Shown here: positions 16,160-25,900 of the stretch, piece by piece
Layout: each line of letters opens with the position of its first letter
Numbering within the stretch: position 1 is the stretch's first letter
Assembly (NCBI GenBank): GCA_017427545.1
Contig: JAFRSO010000054.1
Coordinates: 1 to 52,107 of the forward strand
Length of the DNA: 52,107 nt
Reading direction: 5' to 3'
Source of the DNA: Selenomonadaceae bacterium
GTDB taxonomy: Bacteria > Bacillota > Negativicutes > Selenomonadales > Selenomonadaceae
Made by a program: the position numbers and the translations under genes
The notes under the pieces: model-generated
Database searches by the model: none
Seen by the model: the letters and a program-made list of their open reading frames with translations, nothing else
What the model was told of the DNA's origin: nothing

Positions 16160-17647
16160 ATGGCATCGGTTCCGAAGAAAATTTGGCAGGACACCTACCA
16201 ACTCTACATCAATGGCGAGTGGCGCGACGCTGAAGGCGGCAAGACTTTCGACGTGTACAATCCCGCGAACGGCGAGTTTATGTGCAAAGTTGCGGCCGGC
16301 AGTAAGCAAGACGTTGACGACGCTGTTAAAGCTGCGTGGAAGGCATTTCCCGCGTGGAAGAAAACTTCGCCCGTCGAACGCGCAACCATTCTCCTCAAAA
16401 TCGCCGACATCATCGACGCGAACCGCGATCATCTTGCAATGATTGAAACTCTCGACAACGGCAAGCCCATTCGCGAGACAATGAACATTGATATTCCTAT
16501 GGGTTCCGACCATTTCCGCTACTTCGCGGGCGTCATTCGTGCTGAAGAAGGTTCCGCCAGCGTGATTAACGAAAACTGCTTGAGCCTTATCCTTAACGAG
16601 CCGATTGGCGTCGTCGGACAAATTGTCCCGTGGAATTTCCCCTACCTTATGGCGGCGTGGAAATTGGCACCGGCTCTGGCAACGGGCAACTGCATTGTCT
16701 TCAAGCCGTCCAGCACGACAAGTTTGAGCGTCCTTGAGCTTATGAAACTCATCGAAAAGGAATTGCCCGCGGGCGTGCTTAATATCGTGACGGGCAGCGG
16801 CGGTAAAACCGGTCAATATCTCCTCGACCACCCCGACATCAGCAAGCTTGCGTTCACCGGTTCGACTGAAGTCGGCTACAGCGTGGCTGATGCGGCGGCT
16901 AAAAAACTTATCCCCGCGACGCTTGAACTCGGCGGCAAATCTGCCAACATTTACTTCGACGATATGCCTTGGGAAAAGGGCATTGACGGCGCGTGTATGG
17001 GTATTCTCTTCAATCAGGGGCAAGTGTGCTGCGCGGGTTCAAGAATTTTCGTCCAGGATACGATTTACGACAAATTCCTTGCCGCACTTAAGGCGAAATT
17101 TGAAAGCGTCAAAGTCGGTCTGCCTTGGGAAGCCGATACGCAAATGGGCAGTCAAATTGACAATCGCCAGCTCGAAAAGATTTTGAATTACGTCGAAATC
17201 GGCAAGGCTGAAGGTGCGCAAGTCATCACGGGCGGTGCAAAGGCTGTTGTCGAAGGCGGCGAAAATGGCGCGTTCATGCAACCGACACTCATTGCCGACG
17301 TCAATAACAAAATGCGCGTGGCCTGTGAAGAAATTTTCGGCCCCGTCGCAGTCGTCATCAAATTCCACGATGAGGAAGAAGTCGTCAAAATGGCCAATGA
17401 CAGTGAATATGGCTTGGGCGGCGCAGTCTGGACGAAGGATATCAATCGTGCTTTGAGGGTTGCTCGTGCTGTCGAAACTGGCAGAATGTGGATTAACTGC
17501 TACAACGAATTGCCCGCAGGCGCACCTTTCGGCGGCTATAAAAAATCCGGTATCGGTCGTGAGACGCATAAACTTATCCTCAACGCTTACACGCAGAAGA
17601 AAAATATTTACATCAATCTTAGCGAGGCTCCCAGCGGGCTGTATTAA
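16160..17647 (+). CDS. NAD(P)-dependent aldehyde dehydrogenase
   Basis: Oxidises an aldehyde to the carboxylate. 495-residue classic ALDH: WNFPYLMAAWKLAPALATGNC and KPS (NAD pocket), FTGSTEVGYS, the general-base motif LELGGKSANI, the catalytic cysteine (about C290) in NQGQVCCAGSR, and EEIFGPV. The sequence resembles the class 1/betaine-aldehyde group, but the substrate is unknown. ATG 16160 follows GGGAGGG; the open frame starting at 16127 begins inside the -10 element and is rejected. Single-gene unit with its own promoter, followed by a heptad repeat. Confidence 0.92.
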   Translation: MASVPKKIWQDTYQLYINGEWRDAEGGKTFDVYNPANGEFMCKVAAGSKQDVDDAVKAAWKAFPAWKKTSPVERATILLKIADIIDANRDHLAMIETLDNGKPIRETMNIDIPMGSDHFRYFAGVIRAEEGSASVINENCLSLILNEPIGVVGQIVPWNFPYLMAAWKLAPALATGNCIVFKPSSTTSLSVLELMKLIEKELPAGVLNIVTGSGGKTGQYLLDHPDISKLAFTGSTEVGYSVADAAAKKLIPATLELGGKSANIYFDDMPWEKGIDGACMGILFNQGQVCCAGSRIFVQDTIYDKFLAALKAKFESVKVGLPWEADTQMGSQIDNRQLEKILNYVEIGKAEGAQVITGGAKAVVEGGENGAFMQPTLIADVNNKMRVACEEIFGPVAVVIKFHDEEEVVKMANDSEYGLGGAVWTKDINRALRVARAVETGRMWINCYNELPAGAPFGGYKKSGIGRETHKLILNAYTQKKNIYINLSEAPSGLY

Positions 17648-17690
17648 TTAGGAACTAGGAACTAGGAACTAGTTTTAACTCCTAACTGTT
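17648..17690. repeat. Heptad repeat after the aldehyde dehydrogenase gene
   Basis: Three taggaac-type heptads, then agttttaactcctaactg. It begins directly after the TAA stop (17645-17647). Confidence 0.75.
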
Positions 17691-17697
17691 AAAAATT

Positions 17698-17730
17698 TCC
17701 CTCCCGTATGATATAATTCACGCGGGAGGG
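17698..17730 (+). promoter_or_regulatory. Inverted repeat embracing the -10 box of the exporter gene
   Basis: TCCCTCCCG (17698-17706) is repeated in reverse complement as CGGGAGGGA just downstream, with TATAAT (17712-17717) between. The right arm also contains the ribosome site. It could be an operator or simply frame the promoter; the -35 is weak. Confidence 0.45.
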
Positions 17731-17738
17731 ATTTTGCT

Positions 17739-19094
17739 ATGAGAGACGACGACTTTAAAACTTATTACGAGGAACAGCGGGAACTTCTTCGCGAGGCATT
17801 TTCCGAAATCGGTCAGAAGGCTGAACTTATTTTGACGGTCGGACAACTGCTTATGGAAAACGGCGCGGATACCAGTCAAATTGTTCGCGATATGAAACGT
17901 GTCGCCGCGTACATGGGCATTCCCGCTGAAAAATTTCACTTGCACATAATGTACACAACACTCATGCTCAACATAAGTGACGAGCACCATTCGCACACGT
18001 CGTTCAGAAAATGTCCCAAACACGCAGTCAACATGCGAATTATTTCCGCTGTAAGTCGGTTGACGTGGCGGGCACTTCGCGAACATTACACTCTTGACGA
18101 ATTCAAAGGCGAACTTGAAGCCGTCAACAAACGTCCGCGCTATCCTCATCTGGTTTCAATTTGTGCGGCAGGTTCAGGTTGCGGAGCGTTCTGTACATTG
18201 TTCGGTTGCGACTTCAACGCGGCGATTTATACGGCGATTGCGGCGATTATCGGCAAGATTGTTCAAATGCAATGCGCCGAACGATTCGGAATCAATCCTT
18301 ACGTCTCGATGACTTTTGCGGCATTTTCGGCAACGATTGTCGCTTACCTCACTCACCTTTTGCCCACGACTACACCTTGGCACCCGCTCATCGCCGCAGC
18401 ATTATTCCTCGTTCCCGGCATACCGATGATTAACGCCCTAAGCGACATACTCAACACGTATTTAATCAGCGGCGCGGCTAGAATTATGCACACCGTGGTT
18501 ATTATCGGCGCAATGACTTTCGGACTTGTCTTCGCAATCGGCATGGCGGACTTTGATTCCTTCACGAATCTGCACATGCTCCCCGACAGCAATTATCTGT
18601 TATTCGCGGCGGCGGCAGCTATCGGCGCAACCAGCTTTGCAATTTTTTTCAACCTTCCGCCGAGATTGTTATTTGCGGCGGCTTGTGGCGGAATAATTTG
18701 CGTTTGCACGAGAAATTTTTTCGTCTTTGAATTGGGTATGAGTTCTGCGGTCGGAACATTGGCGGGCGCATCTTTGGTCAGCTTGACGGCAATGAAAGCG
18801 GTACATTGGCTCCACACTCCGTCACTTGTCCTGGTCGTCCCGGCAGTAATTCCACTAGTCCCCGGCGTATTGATTTATCGATTCCTCTTCGCCGTGATAA
18901 ATATCCGTCGCTTAACCGTTGACGAACTTTTATCGGCGATTCAATCGGGCGTCGACGCGCTGTTGATAATTTTGGCTATCGCAATCGGCGCGGCTATCCC
19001 GAACATTTTCGCAAGTCGATCCTTCGCGCAGGCCAGTAAGGCTAAGCAAGAAAAACTTCTCAACGAAATTTACGAAACCGATTTAAAGGAGTGA
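17739..19094 (+). CDS. Threonine/serine exporter, ThrE family (both domains fused)
   Basis: Inner-membrane amino-acid exporter. The N-terminal ~120 residues are a soluble ThrE-type domain (LTVGQLLMENGADTSQIVRDM), followed by about ten hydrophobic segments, including the duplicated ThrE and ThrE_2 membrane units that are separate proteins in some Firmicutes. 451 residues. GGGAGGG precedes ATG 17739. Substrate assignment (threonine/serine) is by family. Confidence 0.85.
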   Translation: MRDDDFKTYYEEQRELLREAFSEIGQKAELILTVGQLLMENGADTSQIVRDMKRVAAYMGIPAEKFHLHIMYTTLMLNISDEHHSHTSFRKCPKHAVNMRIISAVSRLTWRALREHYTLDEFKGELEAVNKRPRYPHLVSICAAGSGCGAFCTLFGCDFNAAIYTAIAAIIGKIVQMQCAERFGINPYVSMTFAAFSATIVAYLTHLLPTTTPWHPLIAAALFLVPGIPMINALSDILNTYLISGAARIMHTVVIIGAMTFGLVFAIGMADFDSFTNLHMLPDSNYLLFAAAAAIGATSFAIFFNLPPRLLFAAACGGIICVCTRNFFVFELGMSSAVGTLAGASLVSLTAMKAVHWLHTPSLVLVVPAVIPLVPGVLIYRFLFAVINIRRLTVDELLSAIQSGVDALLIILAIAIGAAIPNIFASRSFAQASKAKQEKLLNEIYETDLKE

Positions 19095-19098
19095 GGAA

Positions 19099-19140
19099 GG
19101 TTAGCTGTTAGCGACTAGCAGCTAGCTACTAGCAGCTAAA
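19099..19140. repeat. Heptad repeat after the ThrE-type exporter gene
   Basis: ggttagc / tgttagc / gactagc / agctagc / tactagc / agctaaa, six heptads in constant phase, related to the units of the palindromic repeats at 6596 and 34770. Confidence 0.8.
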
Positions 19141-19157
19141 AATAGGAGGCGATTGTC

Positions 19158-19433
19158 ATGGCTGATCCAAGGTTTGAAAAAAGATTAAACGTGGTTGAAA
19201 ACAAAGTTACGGCTATTGAAACGAAAATTGATATGTTCATCGGCGAAATGCGGCAACAAAATCAAATGCGCGCTGAAGAGATTCGCGAAATTCGGGAGAG
19301 TATAAGCGGTATGGGAAATCGTATCGACGACATGGGCAAGCACGTCAGAAATTTAACCGTTGCGGCTATGGTCGGTATGGGCACGATGACGATTGCCGGC
19401 ATTGCCATTGCAATTTCCATTTACTTGAAATGA
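19158..19433 (+). CDS. Small coiled-coil protein with C-terminal membrane anchor
   Basis: 91 residues. Residues ~5-68 are charged and heptad-patterned (coiled coil), and the last ~22 form a membrane helix (VAAMVGMGTMTIAGIAIAIS). A paralogue with the same plan is encoded at 49479-49778. GGAGGCGATTGTC precedes ATG 19158. Similar plans occur in XhlA/BhlA-like holin-associated proteins, but no phage genes are nearby, so no function is assigned. Confidence 0.75.
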   Translation: MADPRFEKRLNVVENKVTAIETKIDMFIGEMRQQNQMRAEEIREIRESISGMGNRIDDMGKHVRNLTVAAMVGMGTMTIAGIAIAISIYLK

Positions 19434-19451
19434 TTTTTGGGAGGCGATAAA

Positions 19452-20024
19452 ATGCATGAGCTGACAAAAAATTTGCGGCATAAGGGCTACAATCCTTGCG
19501 GCACGTTGACGGGCATTGAGCATGAACTTTGCAACCGCGCACTTGACGGATTTTTTGCGCTGTCTTACGAAAAAGTCATGCGCACGATTTTGGCTAAGGG
19601 GTTAAGTGACCTTGAGCAGAAGCAAAATTTCAGGAACATTGACGCGTTGGAGAATTGGGCGGCGTGCAATCTCAACGACATTGAACAGCGAGTTTGCATA
19701 ACTTTTGAGGATTCGTCGACGCTGCAAATCGGGCTGGCTAAATATTTGACGCACGTCCTCTACGAAAACCGCTACAACATTCACTACAACGAGCTTGTGA
19801 CTTATTGCCGCAAATTTGACGACAGAACTTTGAACGCGGCACTTAAGCGCGGTGTGACGGCGGACGCTCTCGAAAAGAAAATTAATTCAATCGCGCAGGA
19901 GGCTGACTTTTCGGCGACATATTACGGCCTCAACGAGAAGCTTGCGATTTTCATCACGGGCACGGAGAATAACGTTAGCATTATCGATGACATGTTTGAT
20001 GTCCTCGGATCAATTATTCGCTGA
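19452..20024 (+). CDS. Hypothetical protein of 190 residues
   Basis: Soluble, largely helical protein with several cysteines and no signal peptide or recognised domain (starts MHELTKNLRHKGYNPCG). GGGAGGCGATAAA gives ATG 19452 a strong ribosome site; the upstream in-frame start at 19437 would overlap that site. It follows the coiled-coil gene by 18 bases and probably shares its transcript. Base use matches the neighbours, so recent transfer is not indicated. Confidence 0.75.
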   Translation: MHELTKNLRHKGYNPCGTLTGIEHELCNRALDGFFALSYEKVMRTILAKGLSDLEQKQNFRNIDALENWAACNLNDIEQRVCITFEDSSTLQIGLAKYLTHVLYENRYNIHYNELVTYCRKFDDRTLNAALKRGVTADALEKKINSIAQEADFSATYYGLNEKLAIFITGTENNVSIIDDMFDVLGSIIR

Positions 20025-20041
20025 AAAATTTTTTTGCGGGC

Positions 20042-20070
20042 TTGCATTTTAAAAACGCGGCTGTTATAAT
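20042..20070 (+). promoter_or_regulatory. Promoter of tRNA-Pro
   Basis: TTGCAT (20042-20047), 17-bp spacer, TATAAT (20065-20070), 11 bases before the tRNA. Confidence 0.75.
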
Positions 20071-20081
20071 TGCAAGCGTTT

Positions 20082-20158
20082 CGGGTTGTGGCTCAGTTTG
20101 GTAGAGCACCGTGTTCGGGACGCGGGGGTCGCAGGTTCAAATCCTGTCAACCCGACCA
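20082..20158 (+). tRNA. tRNA-Pro (anticodon CGG)
   Basis: 77 nt including encoded CCA. Acceptor stem CGGGTTG / CAACCCG is perfect. The D arm has GGTAGAGC, the anticodon stem CCGTG / CGCGG encloses loop TTCGGGA (anticodon CGG, codon CCG), and the T arm has GGTTCAAATCC. It matches the bacterial tRNA-Pro pattern. Confidence 0.95.
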
Positions 20159-20218
20159 ATAATTGACATTTCAGGCGGAGGCCAAGAGCTTTCGCCTTTC
20201 GCGTTTAAGGAGTACATC

Positions 20219-21118
20219 ATGAAAAAAATTTTAATAGTCGCCGTGATAATTCTTTTAATCGGCGCGGGATATTTCGTCGGAAATTATTTTGTCGACTTCG
20301 CATTAAAGCGCGGTGACGATTTATCGCCGCCCAAGGCTTGCGCGAATATTGCCGACCCGAATTTGAAGGCACCGCCCATACCCAATTTTCCCGCCGAAGA
20401 TTGGACGCTTGAAAGTTTCGACGGCCTCAAACTTCACGCCAAAAAATTTTCTCCTGCTGAAAAAACTGACCGCTGGGCAATCTTGGTTCACGGTTACGGG
20501 CGCGACGGCACTTACGCTTACGATTACGCCGATGAATATCTCAAACGCGGCTGGAATGTTTTGGTTCCCGACTTGCGCGCGGCCGGTGAGAGTGAAGGCG
20601 AATTTATCACGATGGGTGCGTTGGAAAGTCGTGACGTTTTCGATTGGGCAAGTAAACTTCCGTCCGACGCGAAAATTATTTTGCACGGCGTTTCAATGGG
20701 CGCGGCAACTGTGATGATGACTGCCGCCCTTAAGCCGAAAAATTTAGTCGCCGTCGTTGAGGATTGCGGCTACACTTCCGCTTACGAAATGTTTACCGCG
20801 CAGCTCAATAAAATTTTCAGTCTGCCCGAATATCCCGTCATGCCCTGCGCTAACAATGTCTGTAAACTCAAAACCGGCGTGAAAATTTCTGACGCCGCGC
20901 CGCTTGAAGTCGTCGACGAAATTACTGTGCCGATACTTTTCATTCACGGCGACGCTGACGGACTTGTTCCTTTCGAGATGATGGGCAGACTTTATGACAA
21001 GGCCGTTGCTCCGAAAGAAAAATTTGTCGTCAAGGGCGCGGGTCATGCTGACGCTAAACGCACGAATCCCGCCGCTTACTTCGATAAAGTCTTTACATTT
21101 CTGGAGGGGAGCTTATGA
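20219..21118 (+). CDS. Alpha/beta hydrolase with N-terminal membrane anchor
   Basis: 299 residues. N-terminal hydrophobic segment (about 3-25, signal anchor), then an alpha/beta-hydrolase fold: oxyanion region LVHGYGRDGTY, nucleophile elbow GVSMGAA, Asp in FIHGDADGLVP and His in GAGHADA. It resembles the YqkD/BAAT-like group of Firmicute hydrolases; substrate unknown. AAGGAG lies six bases from ATG 20219; the open frame reaching back into the tRNA is rejected. The stop overlaps the pth start (ATGA). Confidence 0.85.
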   Translation: MKKILIVAVIILLIGAGYFVGNYFVDFALKRGDDLSPPKACANIADPNLKAPPIPNFPAEDWTLESFDGLKLHAKKFSPAEKTDRWAILVHGYGRDGTYAYDYADEYLKRGWNVLVPDLRAAGESEGEFITMGALESRDVFDWASKLPSDAKIILHGVSMGAATVMMTAALKPKNLVAVVEDCGYTSAYEMFTAQLNKIFSLPEYPVMPCANNVCKLKTGVKISDAAPLEVVDEITVPILFIHGDADGLVPFEMMGRLYDKAVAPKEKFVVKGAGHADAKRTNPAAYFDKVFTFLEGSL

Positions 21119-21723
21119 AAATTTTCGTCGGATTGGGTAACCCCACTGCCGAATATGCCGCGACTAAACATAACGTCGGATTTATGCTGGCCGATAAACT
21201 TGCCGAAAAAATTTCCGCATCCGAGTGGCGAGAAAAATTCAACGCGCTCATTGCCGAAAGTTTTGTTGACGGCGAAAAAATTTTAATCGTCAAGCCGCAA
21301 ACTTTCATGAACTTGAGCGGCGAGGCTGTCGGCCCGATTATGAATTTTTACAAGCTCGACACGGAAAATTTAGTCGTTGCTCATGACGATATGGATTTGC
21401 CGCTGGGAATGATTCGTTTGCGTCCGAAAGGTTCAGGCGGCGGTCATCACGGCATTGAGTCGATTATTCAACATCTCGGCGGCGAACAAAATTTCCCCCG
21501 CGTAAGAATCGGTGTAGGTCGTCCGCCAAAAAATTGGACGGTCAATCATCACGTCTTAAGTCCTTTCACTGTCGAAGACGCCGAAAAAATTTCCGCCACG
21601 ATTGATGAACTCGTCCCGGCAGTGCTTTGCATTTTCAGCGAGGGAATCAATAACGCCATGAACAAATTCAATCCCAGGAAGGTCAAAGCTCATGAAGAAT
21701 CCGATAACGGCGTTGATAGCTGA
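21115..21723 (+). CDS. pth: Peptidyl-tRNA hydrolase
   Basis: Releases tRNA from prematurely dropped peptidyl-tRNA. Visible: VGLGNPTAEY, the catalytic His in TKHNVGF, KPQTFMNLSG, AHDDMDLPLG and the GGGHHGIESI signature. The C-terminus is extended by a few polar residues. 202 residues. It overlaps the hydrolase stop by four bases, and its own end overlaps the next gene by 32 bases. Confidence 0.94.
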   Translation: MKIFVGLGNPTAEYAATKHNVGFMLADKLAEKISASEWREKFNALIAESFVDGEKILIVKPQTFMNLSGEAVGPIMNFYKLDTENLVVAHDDMDLPLGMIRLRPKGSGGGHHGIESIIQHLGGEQNFPRVRIGVGRPPKNWTVNHHVLSPFTVEDAEKISATIDELVPAVLCIFSEGINNAMNKFNPRKVKAHEESDNGVDS

Positions 21724-22930
21724 CGAGCGGGGAAATATTTTTGACGTGCCGAATGTTGAGGGCGTCGGTCGCGTCGGAGAAAAATTTTTCAAGCTCAAGC
21801 CCGAAGATTTAATCAAGCTCCCCGAATCAGCCGATTTAATGTTCTTGCCCAAGCGTCGAGCAATCGGTTTCAGTCGCGGAGAATTTATCACGCTTCAAGG
21901 GCAGGCAGTCTCGGCGATTTTGCCGCAAGGTTACACTCGGACGCATTTGCCAGCCTTCAAGAAAAATTCCCGCGCACAAATTTTGCCGCTGTACGGTTAC
22001 ACGGCCGTCGTCCTCTACAAAGATGAACTTCATGCCGCCGCGCTTTACACTGACGAAAATCACAAGTGGAATCCCGAACATTACAACACGTCCGCGCTGA
22101 AAAAATTTATTCGTCGTGTCAAGAAAGATTTGCCGGATAATCGAATCGTCGCGCAGGTTGCAAAGTGTTCGTTGGAGTGGCATTGTTTGACGGCGCAAAA
22201 TTTATTTTATCGGCGTTGGGAATGTGGCGTGCCGACTTCCCCGACATGCAACGCGAATTGTTTAGGTTGCATATCTTTGCAAAGTTCGGAGTGTTGTCCC
22301 AGTCCACAGAGCCGAATCACTTTCAAGCCGACTGTTGAGGAGATTGCCGACGTTGGGATTTATCATCTGAATCACGCGGCGGAAGGGATTATCAGTTTCG
22401 GGCAAGGTTGCGAGGGTGAGCCGAGTTTGATGGCGGAAAATATTTCTGCGGCGATAAAAAAAATTCGTGCGACGACTTCACGCGGGCAAATCAATATCAA
22501 TACCAACGCGGGCTTCACTGCCGGCATAAAAAAAATTGTCAACGCGGGCTTGGATTCAATGCGAGTTTCGATTATCAGCGCGGACGCCGAAAATTATCAA
22601 CGCTACTATCGTGCCGCCTATCAACTCGACGCCGTGAAAAATTCTATCCGCTACGCCCTTGACAAAAATATTCACGTCTCGTTGAATATGCTGTACATGC
22701 CCGGCTTTAATGACCGCGAATCGGAGTTTGCCGCGTGGAAAATTTTTTTGACTGAATTGCCCGTGCAGATGATTCAAGTCCGCAATCTCAACTACGACCC
22801 CGACGAATTTTTTGCCGTCATGCCAAACGATGAAAATTTTCTCGGCACAAAAAAATTCTTGCGCGAACTTAAAAAAATTTCCCCCGCGTTGACGATTGGA
22901 AATTTCAGCCATTACACGAGGAGTGATTAA
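21692..22930 (+). CDS. Radical SAM protein of unknown substrate
   Basis: 412 residues. A ~180-residue N-terminal region without recognised fold precedes the radical SAM core with C186-x3-C190-x2-C193 (TCNANCLGC). Downstream motifs FGQGCEGEPSL, INTNAGF and DSMRVSIIS fit SAM binding and the TIM-barrel strands. Another cysteine pair (CC) follows the cluster motif. It starts inside the end of pth and ends inside the start of the restriction gene. The family appears in anaerobes, but I know no assigned reaction. Confidence 0.8.
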   Translation: MKNPITALIADERGNIFDVPNVEGVGRVGEKFFKLKPEDLIKLPESADLMFLPKRRAIGFSRGEFITLQGQAVSAILPQGYTRTHLPAFKKNSRAQILPLYGYTAVVLYKDELHAAALYTDENHKWNPEHYNTSALKKFIRRVKKDLPDNRIVAQVAKCSLEWHCLTAQNLFYRRWECGVPTSPTCNANCLGCISLQSSECCPSPQSRITFKPTVEEIADVGIYHLNHAAEGIISFGQGCEGEPSLMAENISAAIKKIRATTSRGQININTNAGFTAGIKKIVNAGLDSMRVSIISADAENYQRYYRAAYQLDAVKNSIRYALDKNIHVSLNMLYMPGFNDRESEFAAWKIFLTELPVQMIQVRNLNYDPDEFFAVMPNDENFLGTKKFLRELKKISPALTIGNFSHYTRSD

Positions 22931-25900
22931 AATTTTTTCACTTGAAAATTTATTCAGCGACTCCACGCACAAGAGTACAATTTTTGAGCCGGCACAAATT
23001 GCGGCGATTGAGGCGGCAGTTTATACAAAAATCATTCGCGGGAAAATCACGCCGTTTATAAAATGTCTCGTCCGCGGCAAAGAAATTCGCCTCACTCCCG
23101 AAGAAGCCGTCCGCCAAATGTTTATCCGCAAACTTATCGACGATTACGGCTACTCAACCGCTCAAATGGCCGTTGAACACGCAATTCATTTCGGACGCGA
23201 GACTAAGCGCGCCGACATTGTGATTTTTGAAGCCAATCGCCCGACCGTCGAATATATTATTGTCGAAGTCAAGAAACCCAAGCTCAAGGACGGTAAGGAG
23301 CAACTCAAATCTTACTGCAACGCGACCGGCTCAACTATGGGCATTTGGTCGAACGGCGAAAAAATTTCTTTCTATCACCGCAAAGACCCGAATTATTTTG
23401 AGGACATACCCGACATTCCCCGCGCCGGTCAAAAGCTCAAGGATATTCTCCGCGAACGCCGCACCATCGCAAATCTTATCGACGAAGATAAACTTTTGCG
23501 CGAAAATAAAACTCTGGCCGATCTTATCCGCGAACTTGAAGACGAAGTTTTGGCCAATGCCGGCGTTGACGTCTTTGAAGAAGTTTTTAAGCTCATTTAC
23601 ACGAAACTTTTTGATGAAATGCTTGGCGGGCGTGATAAAAATCGCGTGCTGGAGTTTTGGAATTACGGCGAGACCGATTCAGAACTTAAAGATACGATTC
23701 AAAATCTCTTCGACTGCGCAAAAAATAAATGGGCGGGAATTTTTGCTGACGACAACAAAATCAAACTCACGCCTTCGCACCTTGCAATTTGCGTATCATC
23801 TTTGCAGAACGTCAAACTTTTTAACTCGAATCTCGACGTTATCGACGACGCCTTTGAATATCTGATGAGTAAATCTCAAAAGGGCGAGAAGGGGCAATTT
23901 TTCACGCCGCGTTACGTGATTGATATGTGCGTCAAAATGCTCAACCCGAAAATTAACGAAACCATGATTGATACGGCAGCAGGATCGTGCGGCTTTCCCG
24001 TCCACACGACTTTTTTTGTCTGGAAAAAAATTCTCGACGCCAAAGGTATTCCGCAAAGTCATCAATTCAGTCTCGAACCTAAGCCGCCCGAATGTGAAGA
24101 TTATGTCGGCAGAAATATTTTTGCGATTGATTTTGACGAAAAGACCGTCCGAGTTGCTCGCACGCTGAATTTGATTGCCGGCGACGGTAAAACCAATGTC
24201 CTGCACCTCAACACGCTTGACTATGAACGCTGGGACGAAATTATCGACGAGGATTGGCTTGATATTTACAACGACGGCTGGAAGGGTTTAAGGAAACTTC
24301 GCGCCGTCAAAAATGATAACAGCCGCTTCAATTTTGATATAGTAATGGCTAATCCGCCGTTTGCCGGTGACATTAAGGAGAGCCGAATCATCGCCAAATA
24401 CGAACTCGGCAAAAATCTCAAAGGTAAATATCAATCGAAAGTCGGCCGCGATATTCTGTTCATTGAGCGCAATTTGAATTTTCTAAAATCGGGCGGACGC
24501 ATGGCGATTATTCTGCCGCAAGGGCGTTTCAATAACTCAAGCGACAAATATATCCGCGATTTCATTTCCGAACGTTGCAGGATTCTTGCAGTTGTCGGGT
24601 TGCACGGAAATGTTTTCAAACCTCACACCGGCACTAAAACCAGCGTGCTTTTCGTGCAGAAATGGGACGACGAACTTTGTCCGCGCCGTGATGATTATCC
24701 GATATTTTTTGCGACCATGCGCGAACCGTCAAAAGATAATTCCGGCGAAAAAATTTTTGAAACTGTCGACGGAAAGCTTCTGCGCGATAAACATAATCAC
24801 ACAATCGTTAAGCACGACCTGTTCAATCATGACGGCAAAACTCGTGACGGTATTGCTGAAGCTTTTATTGAGTTTGCCAAACGTGAAGGCTTAAGTTTTT
24901 TTGAGCAAGGCTCCTTCGACGCTGCTAAATATAAAATTTTATCGGAGGAGCTTGAATGTACGGAGATTTTTTTATCAACCTGCGCGGCGGCTACGGATTA
25001 TTTTCGACTTGAAGCCGAATATTTCAACGCGGGGACTTTTTCATATGCAAAACTTTTGCGCGGCAAAGATGTTGTCAGCGAAATTCAATACGGAACGTCA
25101 AAATTTTGCGATGAGAATTCGACAGGCGGCTATCCTGTTTTGAGATTGAACGAATTGCAAAACGGATTTATCGGCACGCCGCAAAAATTTTGCCACATTT
25201 TGATAAAAGCTGAATTTGAGACATTGCGCTTGCGAAAAGGCGACGTTTTGATAATCAGAACGAATGGAAATCCTAATTTGGTCGGGCGGTCGGCAGTCGT
25301 CATGAAAGATACAAAATTTGCCTTCGCCTCGTATCTGTTCAGAGTTGTGACGAACGATTTAATCAATCCCGAAACGCTGACAACGTTTTTAAATTGTCGT
25401 TACGGTCGAATTGAGATTGATAAAAATTCAATGAAGGGTAATCAAACAAATTTCAGCCCCGCGAAGTTTTGCGATATTAATATTCCCGCGTTCGGAAAAT
25501 ATTTTCAGTCACAGATAAAAGAAATCGTTCAAGCGGCGTTCAAATTTAGTGAGCTTGCCGACGACAATTATCACGCGGCGGAAAAAATGTTGTCCGAGGC
25601 ATTAGGCTTGGAAAATTTTAAGCCGTCGAGTGAAAACGTCGCGATAAAAAATTTCAGCGCGTCATACAAAGTCAGCGGACGCCTTGACGCCGAATTTTAT
25701 CAATCAAAATATGAGGACATTGAATCAAAAATTTTTGACTGTGATCCGAACGCGAAAAAACTTGCTGACGTTGTTGAATATATTTTCACCGGCGAATACA
25801 GCGAAGAATATTACGACAAAAACTTTTCTGCGCCGAATTTGCGATATTACATTCGCGGAACAGATATAAACAATGGACGAATTATTGCTGACGATACGCA

